Source: Gammaproteobacteria bacterium
GTDB taxonomy: Bacteria; Pseudomonadota; Gammaproteobacteria; Pseudomonadales; Pseudohongiellaceae
NCBI GenBank assembly: GCA_030828385.1
Contig: JAURCS010000022.1
Span: forward strand, 1-40,978
Length of the DNA stretch: 40,978 bases
Reading direction: 5' to 3'
Shown: piece by piece, positions 17,918 through 25,357 of the stretch
Numbering within the stretch: the stretch's first letter is position 1
Layout of the letters: each line of letters opens with the position of its first letter
Position numbers and translations under genes: made by a program
Notes under the pieces: model-generated
Told to the model about the DNA's origin: nothing
Database searches by the model: none
The model's input: only the letters and a program-made list of their open reading frames with translations

Positions 17918-19258
17918 ATGGAAGTGCTAGAAATGGATACCGCGATGATGGTGTCTGGCATTATTCTTGTAATCACCTTTGTGGGAATCTTTACCGAAGG
18001 TGTGCACGGCTTTCACCGCGCCAAATTTGCCCTTGGTGGTGCAGGCGCAATGGTCCTAGCAGGACAGTATTTTGGTTTTTACAGCCCTGATTTGGCGATA
18101 GAATCCATCGACTGGAATGTTATCTTCCTGTTAGGTGCGATGATGACAGTTGTCGCCATAATGATCCCCACCGGGGGATTTCAGATGTTGGCCTACCGTA
18201 TTGCTGATTTCAGTAAAGGACGCTTGTTCCTCTTGCTGGCAATGATGGGTACGCTGGTGACGGTCCTGTCTTTATTGCTGGACAATGTAACCACCGTAGT
18301 TATCTTTGGTCCGCTGATTATACTTATCTGTCAGTCGATGAAGGTTAATCCTATACCTTATCTGCTGGCTGCCGCCTTGCTGTCAGACACCGGTGGTGTG
18401 GCGACACTGGTTGGTGACCCCCCCAATCTGATGATTGGTTCTGCTGCCGGCATTGACTTCAATACTTTCTTCTACCACATGGGTGGTATTGTATTCGTGG
18501 CCTGGGTAGCAACGCTCTTTGCCCTAAAGTTGATCTTCAAGAAAGAGCTTGCCGAGACCCCTGTGCTGCAGGATTTCAGCCAGCAGGAAGAAATGAAAGA
18601 CCCTTACACCTGGAAAGTTTCCCTGATTGTTCTTGGCATCATGGTCGTAGGTTTTATCATGCACCGAACGCTGCACTGGGAAGCCTGGTTTGTTGCCGGC
18701 ATGGGGCTTACCTTGTTGGTGTTCTTCGGTAAAGATGTAGATATGGACGAACATTTTGCCGACGTCGAATTGACCTTGCTGATGTTTTTCATGGCCTTGT
18801 TCATTATCGTGGGTGGTGTAGAACACAGTCATTTCCTTGAGTACATTGGTCAGTTCATTTTGCCGTTTGTTCAGGATGATCTGTTAACAGCCTGTATCTT
18901 GTTAATGTGGGTTGCCGCCATTATGTCGGCTTTCATCGACAATATACCTTTCACGGCAGCGATGATTCCCATTATTCTTGGTCTCGAGCAGCAGGGTGTG
19001 AATGTCAATGCGCTCTGGTGGTCGCTGGCCGCCGGCGTTGGTATGGGTGGTAATGGTAGCCATCTGGGATCGACAGCCAATGTATTCATTGTGACTATCT
19101 CAGAAAAGCTGGCCAAGGATGAAGGTAATCCAAGTCTGGCAATTACCCCGGGGCTCTGGTTTAGAAAAGGTGCCCCAATTATGGTGCTGACACTAATCAT
19201 CTGTTCCATCATCATGACTGCGTTTTTCGGTTTTTACAGCGATCCAAGTGCCATCTAG
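17918..19258 (+). CDS. ArsB/NhaD ion-transporter-superfamily permease (P-protein/SLC13-like)
   Basis: This is a polytopic inner-membrane transporter of the IT superfamily, 446 aa with about 10-12 hydrophobic segments. Family marks are LLLDNVTTVVIFGPLI at about residues 115-130, SDTGGVATLVGDPPNLMIG at about 158-176, and a second half with SAFIDNIPFTAAMIPII and GMGGNGSHLGSTANV. The two Asp-Asn membrane re-entrant motifs (LDNVT and IDNIP) are characteristic. The true NhaD antiporters I recall carry a different central motif (GGAFSPFGD), so this looks closer to the P-protein or ArsB-like branch. The transported ion (Na+/H+, arsenite or dicarboxylate) cannot be decided here. It has its own promoter and terminator and is probably monocistronic. 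ATG at 17918 has AAGGA upstream. Confidence 0.85.
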   Translation: MEVLEMDTAMMVSGIILVITFVGIFTEGVHGFHRAKFALGGAGAMVLAGQYFGFYSPDLAIESIDWNVIFLLGAMMTVVAIMIPTGGFQMLAYRIADFSKGRLFLLLAMMGTLVTVLSLLLDNVTTVVIFGPLIILICQSMKVNPIPYLLAAALLSDTGGVATLVGDPPNLMIGSAAGIDFNTFFYHMGGIVFVAWVATLFALKLIFKKELAETPVLQDFSQQEEMKDPYTWKVSLIVLGIMVVGFIMHRTLHWEAWFVAGMGLTLLVFFGKDVDMDEHFADVELTLLMFFMALFIIVGGVEHSHFLEYIGQFILPFVQDDLLTACILLMWVAAIMSAFIDNIPFTAAMIPIILGLEQQGVNVNALWWSLAAGVGMGGNGSHLGSTANVFIVTISEKLAKDEGNPSLAITPGLWFRKGAPIMVLTLIICSIIMTAFFGFYSDPSAI

Positions 19259-19318
19259 GAACTGGGATCTGCTCGTGGCTAACAAGTGATTAGTTGCCTT
19301 ATGTCATCAGGCATAAAA

Positions 19319-19378
19319 TGGTAAAAATGTTTACCAATAAAAAAGGATCTGTCGTGTAACGGCAGATCCTTTTTCTTT
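19319..19378 (+). terminator. Intrinsic terminator after the permease gene
   Basis: A small stem, TGGTAAA at 19319-19325 with TTTACCA at 19330-19336, precedes the main one. The main stem, GGATCTGTCGT at 19345-19355, pairs with ACGGCAGATCC at 19359-19369 (one wobble, 3-base loop). A-rich DNA lies before it and TTTTTC after it. Confidence 0.85.
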
Positions 19379-19470
19379 GTAGTATATTAATGTTTTATCA
19401 ATTCAGTTTCTTTTAGAAAGTTAGAAGGTCAGAAGAACAAAAGCACTGCCTATAACTTTGTGGAGCGTTA

Positions 19471-20526
19471 ATGTTGGAATTTCTCTCTGAATACGGACTT
19501 TTTTTGGCCAAGACCCTGACTGTGGTTGCTGCGGTACTCATCATTATGGCCGCAGCGCTGGCCAATGCCATGAAACAAAAGAAAGAGGGCAAGGGAGCAA
19601 TTACGGTCACTCACCTCAATGAAGACCTGAAACATCTGAGTGATGCCATCAAAAATGTTGTTGAAGATGAACAGTCTTTAAAGGAAGCCGCCAAGGCAGA
19701 AAAGAAGAAGCTGAAACAGGAAAAGAAAGCCCTTAAAAAGTCAGGCAAAGCTGCAGAAGAAAAAAAACGCGTCTATGTTATCGACTTTGATGGCGATCCT
19801 AAGGCCAGCCAGGTAGAAGAATTACGCCAGGCTATCACTGCCGTTCTTGCCATGGCGCGTGTAGAAAAAGATGAAGTTCTTTTGCGTCTGGAAAGCCCTG
19901 GCGGCATGGTACATGCCTATGGTCTGGCTGCCTCCCAACTTCACCGCGTGCGCAGTAAAAATATTCCGCTGACTATCTGTGTCGACAAAGTTGCTGCTAG
20001 TGGTGGCTATATGATGGCCTGTGTAGCCAGTAAGCTTATAGCCGCACCTTTTGCCTATATAGGCTCCATTGGTGTGCTGGTTCAGATACCCAACTTTCAT
20101 CGTCTGCTCAAGGAAAAAAATGTCGACTTTGAAATGGTCACTGCCGGTGAATACAAAAGAACCCTGACCATGTTTGGTGAAAATACGGATCAGGGGCGGG
20201 AGAAGATGCTTGAGGATGTAAAAGAAGTCCATGATTTGTTTAAGGACTTTATCAAGGAGTCACGACCGGCGATGGATATCGAGAAACTGGCAACAGGCGA
20301 AACCTGGTTGGGCAGTCGCGCCCTTAGCCTGGGGCTGGTAGATGCCGTTGGCACCAGTGATGAAATTATCATTAATACCTGCAAGGACGCCGAGGTTTAC
20401 CACGTAGCCTATGAGAAGAAAAAGAACATCGCAGACAAACTGGGCAAGATGATGGAATCTACCCTCGACAATACCTTACTGCGCTGGTTGCATCGAGGCC
20501 GCAGTAAGGATGAACTTTATTCCTGA
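19471..20526 (+). CDS. sohB: Inner-membrane serine peptidase SohB (S49 family)
   Basis: SohB is a SppA-like membrane peptidase; in E. coli it can suppress loss of the DegP protease. It has an N-terminal membrane segment at about residues 8-30, then a very charged Lys/Glu-rich linker at about 70-100. The S49 domain follows. The candidate nucleophile is Ser177 in KVAASGGYMMA, and the general-base candidate is Lys229 in GEYKRTLTMFG. ESPGGMVHAYG and YIGSIGVL are further family motifs. The length of 351 aa matches E. coli (349). The gene follows a strong terminator and has a GGAG-like ribosome binding site. Its 3' end lies 22 bp from the convergent DUF934 gene. Confidence 0.95.
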   Translation: MLEFLSEYGLFLAKTLTVVAAVLIIMAAALANAMKQKKEGKGAITVTHLNEDLKHLSDAIKNVVEDEQSLKEAAKAEKKKLKQEKKALKKSGKAAEEKKRVYVIDFDGDPKASQVEELRQAITAVLAMARVEKDEVLLRLESPGGMVHAYGLAASQLHRVRSKNIPLTICVDKVAASGGYMMACVASKLIAAPFAYIGSIGVLVQIPNFHRLLKEKNVDFEMVTAGEYKRTLTMFGENTDQGREKMLEDVKEVHDLFKDFIKESRPAMDIEKLATGETWLGSRALSLGLVDAVGTSDEIIINTCKDAEVYHVAYEKKKNIADKLGKMMESTLDNTLLRWLHRGRSKDELYS

Positions 20527-20548
20527 TTCGTGGCTTAACTGTGCCCCT

Positions 20549-21049
20549 TTAGCGGCGTCGAAACAGGGGCAGGGGTTCTTCCATAGTGCTCATATAACTG
20601 GTAGAAAAGTCATTAAAAGCGTGCAATGCATTTTCTACATTAACCCCATCAGCCAGATCAAAGCTGTCCATTCCACATTTTTTCATATAGCAAAGCTGGT
20701 CACGTAAGACATCCCCAATGGCGCGAATTTCTCCCTGATAATTCAGGCGTTCCCGCAAAATTACCGCCGCTGAAAAGGCCCTGCCATCCCTGAATACCGG
20801 GAAGTTCAGGCAAATCAAAGGCAGATCAATCACGTCATTGGCAAGCTCATAAGGATCATCTTCGGAATCCAGCCACACTGCAATTTTTTTGCTGCTCTCC
20901 ATAAGGGTATCCTTATGATCCTGCCATAAGGCAAATGGCACAATAATTTGCTCGGCTTTATCAGAAAGCGCTGCATTCATATCAACGCCTTTTTCCAGCA
21001 GGCACCAGAGATTATCAACAACCTGTCCGTCTTTAATCAGCGTTGGCAT
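20549..21049 (-). CDS. DUF934 protein, probable sulfite-reduction partner
   Basis: This protein of unknown biochemical role is commonly encoded just after a CysI-type sulfite reductase in Pseudomonas and relatives, and is thought to act in the same pathway. The C-terminal half carries the conserved LPLICLNFPVFRDGRAFSAA and RLNYQGEIRAIGDVLRDQ segments. The start is set at 21049 (MPTLIKDGQVVDN, 166 aa) because AAGGA lies 8 bases upstream on the minus strand. A frame reaching 21097 would add 16 residues without a family counterpart. The gene overlaps the end of cysI by 17 bp, so translation is probably coupled. Confidence 0.88.
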   Translation of the reverse strand: MPTLIKDGQVVDNLWCLLEKGVDMNAALSDKAEQIIVPFALWQDHKDTLMESSKKIAVWLDSEDDPYELANDVIDLPLICLNFPVFRDGRAFSAAVILRERLNYQGEIRAIGDVLRDQLCYMKKCGMDSFDLADGVNVENALHAFNDFSTSYMSTMEEPLPLFRRR

Positions 21050-22691
21050 ACACTTTTTCCTTATAGGGTTCCATGCCAATACGATTGTAGGTGGCAAGAA
21101 AGTTTTCGTTTTCCTGACGATTTTCCAAATAAACGTTAATAATTTTTTCCATCACATCGGGCATTTCAGCTTGGGCAAATGAGGGGCCGAGCACCTTGCC
21201 CAGAGAAGTGTCTCTGTCTGAAGAACCACCCAGGGTTACCTGGTAGAATTCAGCACCTTTTTTATCGACGCCCAGGATGCCAATATTGCCAACATGGTGA
21301 TGACCGCAGGCATTCATGCAGCCAGAAATATTCAGGGTAATATCGCCAATATTCTTTTGAACATCAAAGTCTTCAAAGCGGCGCTGAATTGATTCCGCGA
21401 TAGGAATCGACTTGGCATTAGCCAGCGAGCAAAAATCGCCACCAGGGCAGCAGACAATATCGTTGATTAATCCAAGATAGGGCGTTGCCAGAGATTCTGT
21501 CTTGAGGGCCTTATACACCACATACAAATCCTGTAAGCGCACATCGGTCAGTACCAGATTTTGCTCATGGGTAACGCGAACTTCGCCAAAGCTATATTTA
21601 TCAGCAAGATCGGCAACAAACTCCATCTGGGTATCGGTAATATCCCCGGGGGCAACACCGGTTTCTTTCAGACAAAGGTTAACAATACGATACCCGGACT
21701 TTTTATGAGGTGCGACATTGCGCTCAAGCCAGTGACTGAACAATAAGTCACTTGCTGCGGCATCTTCAATAGCCTGATTCGTGTTATCCAGTTCCTGATA
21801 ATCAGGATCGGTAAAAAAGCCTTTACAACGCTCGACTTCATCCTGCGTCAGGGTGGCAGAGCCATCCTTGTCATGGAGCCATTCAGCCTCTACTTTTTCA
21901 CGAAATGCCTCTGCGCCAATTTCTTTTACCAGTATTTTGATGCGCGCCTTGTATTTATTATCTCGGCGTCCAAAACGGTTATAGATCCGCATAATGGCAT
22001 CAAGATAGGTCAGCAGGTGCTGCCAGGGCAAGAATTCGCAGATTGTTGCGCCGATGACAGGCGTACGACCCAATCCGCCACCGACCAGAACCTGAAAGCC
22101 AATTTCGCCATTATCATCTTTTTTAATATAGAGGCCGATATCATGGACCTGGGTCGCAGCCTGGTCATTGGGCGTGCCACAGACGGCAATTTTGAACTTA
22201 CGGGGCAGGTAAGCAAATTCGGGATGAAATGAAGACCATTGGCGAATAATTTCACACCAGGGACGGCTGTCTTCTATTTCATCGACAGCAACACCGGCAA
22301 ACTGGTCTGTAGTAGTATTTCGAATACAGTTGCCGCTGGTCTGGATAGCATGCATTTCTACTTCTGCCAGTTCGGCCAAAAGATCAGGGACCTGTTCAAG
22401 AATAGGCCAGTTGTACTGGATATTTTGGCGTGTGGAGAAATGAGCATAGCCCTTGTCATAATCTCTGCTGATGGAAGCAAGTTTGCGTAATTGGCGAGAC
22501 GACAGGCAACCATAGGGAATAGCAACACGCAACATTGGTGCAAGTCGCTGGATATACAAGCCATTTTGCAAACGCAAGGGCAAAAACTGCTCAGTGCTCA
22601 GTTCACCAGCCTGAAATCGCCTGGTCTGGTCACGAAACTGGACAATTCGCTCCTGCAACATTTGCTTATCATAGTTATCGTAGTTATACAT
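21033..22691 (-). CDS. cysI: Sulfite reductase hemoprotein (CysI-like)
   Basis: This siroheme and 4Fe-4S enzyme reduces sulfite to sulfide for cysteine synthesis. It has the duplicated nitrite/sulfite reductase half-domains. The four cluster cysteines are visible: a C-x5-C motif in CCPGGDFCSLANAK and a C-x3-C motif in NISGCMNACGHHH. Siroheme-contacting residues are likely in HFSTRQNIQYNW and TSGNCIRNTTTD. The length is 552 aa. It pairs with DUF934 as in Pseudomonas, where the reductase is of this type rather than the enterobacterial CysIJ. No CysJ flavoprotein lies nearby, so the electron donor is not evident. It is transcribed divergently from nfuA. Confidence 0.93.
   Translation of the reverse strand: MYNYDNYDKQMLQERIVQFRDQTRRFQAGELSTEQFLPLRLQNGLYIQRLAPMLRVAIPYGCLSSRQLRKLASISRDYDKGYAHFSTRQNIQYNWPILEQVPDLLAELAEVEMHAIQTSGNCIRNTTTDQFAGVAVDEIEDSRPWCEIIRQWSSFHPEFAYLPRKFKIAVCGTPNDQAATQVHDIGLYIKKDDNGEIGFQVLVGGGLGRTPVIGATICEFLPWQHLLTYLDAIMRIYNRFGRRDNKYKARIKILVKEIGAEAFREKVEAEWLHDKDGSATLTQDEVERCKGFFTDPDYQELDNTNQAIEDAAASDLLFSHWLERNVAPHKKSGYRIVNLCLKETGVAPGDITDTQMEFVADLADKYSFGEVRVTHEQNLVLTDVRLQDLYVVYKALKTESLATPYLGLINDIVCCPGGDFCSLANAKSIPIAESIQRRFEDFDVQKNIGDITLNISGCMNACGHHHVGNIGILGVDKKGAEFYQVTLGGSSDRDTSLGKVLGPSFAQAEMPDVMEKIINVYLENRQENENFLATYNRIGMEPYKEKVYANAD
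21058..21062 (-). promoter_or_regulatory. Ribosome binding site fixing the DUF934 start
   Basis: Read on the minus strand this is AAGGA, 8 bases before the ATG at 21049 and inside the last codons of cysI. It supports the shorter DUF934 start. Confidence 0.6.
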
Positions 22692-23026
22692 TTCCCGGTC
22701 CCGGTATTCTTCTAATGGAGTAAGGCCTTGTCATCTTATAGAGAGTGTCCTGAGGCACTGCTCATTGATGATTTTCAAGGGCCGCGATGATACTACGAGA
22801 CAGGGTTTAGCGCTATGGGTAAGTCCATGAAATCCTTTAATAAACATATACTATGTAGGGTCTTGTTTTGCTTTATAAGATCACTTGTCCCACAATGTAG
22901 TCCCAGCCATTGATTACTGCCTTATAGCCACTATATAGACTCACTCTAAGGGTGACATCAAGCGTCACAACATAGATAATCAGCCGCTTTTCACACCGCA
23001 TACTCCTAGCAGGAAATTGAATATTC
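22692..23026. other. Divergent control region between cysI and nfuA
   Basis: No gene is seen in these 335 bp. It must carry promoters for cysI (minus) and nfuA (plus). The best plus-strand candidate is at 22910-22937. A small dyad, ACATA-tac-TATGT, is at 22844-22856. I could not identify a convincing CysB or IscR site by eye. No tRNA or small ORF with a good ribosome binding site was found. Confidence 0.5.
22910..22937 (+). promoter_or_regulatory. Candidate sigma-70 promoter for nfuA
   Basis: TTGATT at 22910-22915 and TATATA at 22932-22937 are 16 bp apart, about 90 bp before the nfuA ATG. It is a reasonable match, judged by pattern only. Confidence 0.4.
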
Positions 23027-23608
23027 ATGATAGAAATTACAGATTCAGGCAAAACATATCTTAAGCAGCTCTTGGATAAACAGGATTGTGAAGGTATCGC
23101 AATTCGCGTATTTGTTCTTGACGGTGGCACACCCAAGGCAGAAACCTGCATAGCCTTTTGCCGTCCGGGAGAAGAAGAGGCTGATGATGAAGTATTTGAC
23201 TACACTGAATTCAAGGCTTTTATTGAGTCCAAAAGTAAACAATACCTGGAAGAAGCCGTTGTAGATTTTGCCAAGGACAGCATGGGGGGGCAGCTTACTA
23301 TTCGTGCCCCCAACTCCCGTATGCCCAAAATTTCAGAAGACAGTCCTTTGGAAGATCGTATCAATTACATTCTGTATAATGAGATCAACCCCGGCTTGGC
23401 CGCCCATGGTGGCTTTATTTCACTGGAAGAGGTAACCGAGGATGCGGTTGTAGTGCTTCGTTTCGGTGGCGGCTGCCAGGGCTGTGGTATGGTTGATGTG
23501 ACCCTGAAGGATGGTGTTGAAAAATCACTGATGGAACAGTTACCCCAGATCAAGGAGATCCGGGATGTAACCGATCACAGTGTGCAGGAAAACGCTTACT
23601 ACAAATAA
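23027..23608 (+). CDS. nfuA: Iron-sulfur cluster carrier NfuA
   Basis: NfuA carries a 4Fe-4S cluster between two subunits and delivers it to target enzymes, especially under oxidative stress or iron limitation. The N-terminal degenerate A-type domain (about residues 1-95) is followed by the Nfu domain with the C-x2-C ligands Cys150 and Cys153 in GGGCQGCGMVD. The length of 193 aa and the cysteine positions match E. coli within one or two residues. It starts with ATG. A 61-bp gap leads to the phosphorylase gene. Complex I and CysI, both rich in clusters, are encoded in the same window. Confidence 0.97.
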   Translation: MIEITDSGKTYLKQLLDKQDCEGIAIRVFVLDGGTPKAETCIAFCRPGEEEADDEVFDYTEFKAFIESKSKQYLEEAVVDFAKDSMGGQLTIRAPNSRMPKISEDSPLEDRINYILYNEINPGLAAHGGFISLEEVTEDAVVVLRFGGGCQGCGMVDVTLKDGVEKSLMEQLPQIKEIRDVTDHSVQENAYYK

Positions 23609-23669
23609 GCGCATTGCATGACAACCCAGAGAAGCGTCAAAGCCTCACCATAATATAGCGATTAGCAAT

Positions 23670-24422
23670 ATGTCATCAGTGATTGGAGTAATAGGGGGAA
23701 GCGGCCTTTATGCACTTGATGACAGTAACGCTGTTGAGTCAGAAAGTATAATAACCCCTTATGCTGACGAACCTGTCACCCTCTACAAAAGCAAAATCGC
23801 CAGTCATGAAACAGTGTTTCTGGCACGCCATGGTAGCAACCATGGCATCCCGCCTCATCGCATTAATTATCGAGCCAACCTGCATGCCATGGCAACACGT
23901 GGCGTGGACGCCATTATAGCTGTGAATGTTGTTGGTGGAATCTCAGAGCAGATGTCTCCTGGCACCATTGTCATTCCCGATCAGATAATTGACTACACCT
24001 GGGGCAGGGAACATACCTTTTTTGACATCCTTGATAAGCCGGAAAATCACATTGATTTTACCTGGCCCTACGATATGGCTCTGGCAAAACTACTGGCGGC
24101 AAATGCCTTGGCAATGGCTTTGCCCGTAAAGCTTGGAGACGTGAAAGGGGTATATGGCTGCACACAGGGCCCAAGACTTGAAAGCGCCGCTGAAATCAAG
24201 CGCATGAAAAATGATGGTTGCGATATCGTTGGTATGACAGCGATGCCGGAAGCCGCCTTGGCTAGAGAGCTGGATATCGCTTATGCAAGTATTGCCCTGG
24301 TGGTAAATTGGGCTGCCGGTCTGACACAGGAAGCAATTTCTTTTGCGGACATTAGTTCCGTGCTTGATAAAGGAATGATTGACATTAAAAAGGTATTGCT
24401 GGAAACAATCGCTGAGCTTTAA
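23670..24422 (+). CDS. S-methyl-5'-thioinosine/thioadenosine phosphorylase family protein
   Basis: This PNP/MTAP-family enzyme cleaves a 5'-methylthio-nucleoside with phosphate, recycling methylthioribose-1-phosphate and a purine base. The phosphate and nucleoside motifs are GVIGGSGLYAL (residues 5-15), ARHGSNHGIPPHRINYRAN in part, and CTQGPRLESAAEI. The base-site segment reads VVNWAAG, with Asn, where adenine-specific MTAPs usually have Asp. The nearest family known to me is the methylthioinosine phosphorylase of Pseudomonas (PA3004), which lies near mfd there too. The length of 250 aa is normal. It ends 7 bp before the convergent csiV. Exact substrate specificity is inferred, not shown. Confidence 0.87.
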   Translation: MSSVIGVIGGSGLYALDDSNAVESESIITPYADEPVTLYKSKIASHETVFLARHGSNHGIPPHRINYRANLHAMATRGVDAIIAVNVVGGISEQMSPGTIVIPDQIIDYTWGREHTFFDILDKPENHIDFTWPYDMALAKLLAANALAMALPVKLGDVKGVYGCTQGPRLESAAEIKRMKNDGCDIVGMTAMPEAALARELDIAYASIALVVNWAAGLTQEAISFADISSVLDKGMIDIKKVLLETIAEL

Positions 24423-24429
24423 TGCTTGC

Positions 24430-25353
24430 TCAGTCAAAAAAGCTGCTTTGCTCTGGTAATTGATAAGGCCGTACTTCAACGATGATCCCTAGCGCGGGAT
24501 GATCCAGATAATGCAGCTCATTACTGATCATAGCCCGCATCTGTTCCGTATGTGCAAGGTCAGTGATCGAGTATGGATTTTTAAATCCAGAATTTATAAC
24601 ACTATCATCCAAAGCTAACTCAACAGGAAGAGGTGGCAGCCCCGTTTGAGGAATATTGCCAACAGGTAATTCTGCGCTATTTACAAATCCTGCGTTACTT
24701 ACAAATGAAGCGAGCCAGAGTTTTGCTTCGACATCGACACGATTTACGTTATAGCTGAAACGTAAACTGCCTTCCAACTCATGATGCAAGCCATATTGAT
24801 CTCCACCCTGCACCAAAATGCCTGTGCTTTGAACCCGATTCAGCACTGGTTGGCGCCATACTGCATGAAAAAGCAAGCGGTGCTCGGGAGACTGATTAAT
24901 TTTTTCGTTATAGCTCAAAAATCTGGCGGACTCATTGCCAAGCGCGATGAACGGATCCCGATTAAAATCAGTAATGCGAAATTCCCCATCAGCCGAATAA
25001 TCTCTCGGCCCAATAAACTCTCCCGCGATTGCTTCTGCTGCAGGTACATCTTGTCTGGTGCCAATCAATGCATCGGATAGAACAAATACCGATTCATTAT
25101 TGGCAAAGGGTATTTGGTAAATTTTACTGGCAGGGGTCAGCGCTATTGATGGTTCGAAATAGCCCAGCGATATTTTCTCTGGAATGACGAGTTCATTACT
25201 CTCATCGGAGCTTTCGTTAGTAAAAATACTGACTTCGATTTCATACCAGCGATTTCCATCATAACTAAAGGTTTGCGCCATAGCAGAAGGCATGGCAGAG
25301 AGAGCATATGCTGCCGTGAAAAGCATGATGACGAGAAGAGTGCGAAGTGACAT
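24430..25353 (-). CDS. csiV: CsiV-family envelope protein
   Basis: This is a periplasmic protein of the CsiV family; in Vibrio cholerae CsiV supports peptidoglycan synthesis and cell shape, acting with the LpoA-PBP1A pathway. A signal peptide is clear at residues 1-26, ending SAMAQ with cleavage after AMA. The mature domain begins TFSYDGNRWYEIEVSIFTNES. A second conserved part lies near the C-terminus, TEQMRAMISNELHYLDHPALGIIVEVRPY (in part). The length is 307 aa. The gene starts 4 bp after the mfd stop codon, so the two form an operon on the minus strand. Its precise role in this organism is unknown. Confidence 0.85.
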   Translation of the reverse strand: MSLRTLLVIMLFTAAYALSAMPSAMAQTFSYDGNRWYEIEVSIFTNESSDESNELVIPEKISLGYFEPSIALTPASKIYQIPFANNESVFVLSDALIGTRQDVPAAEAIAGEFIGPRDYSADGEFRITDFNRDPFIALGNESARFLSYNEKINQSPEHRLLFHAVWRQPVLNRVQSTGILVQGGDQYGLHHELEGSLRFSYNVNRVDVEAKLWLASFVSNAGFVNSAELPVGNIPQTGLPPLPVELALDDSVINSGFKNPYSITDLAHTEQMRAMISNELHYLDHPALGIIVEVRPYQLPEQSSFFD

Positions 25354-25357
25354 GAAC

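Noticed and set aside
20542-20571. 7-bp hairpin TGCCCCT/AGGGGCA between sohB and the DUF934 gene as a terminator
   Set aside because: The loop is 16 bases and no T-run follows on either strand; it overlaps the end of the DUF934 frame.
22925-22960. IscR-like operator at the nfuA promoter
   Set aside because: Only fragments (TATATAGACT) resemble the consensus; the second half-site does not match.
24412-24433. Hairpin CTGAGC/GCTCAG between the phosphorylase gene and csiV as a two-way terminator
   Set aside because: The six-base stem overlaps both stop codons and lacks a T-run in either direction.
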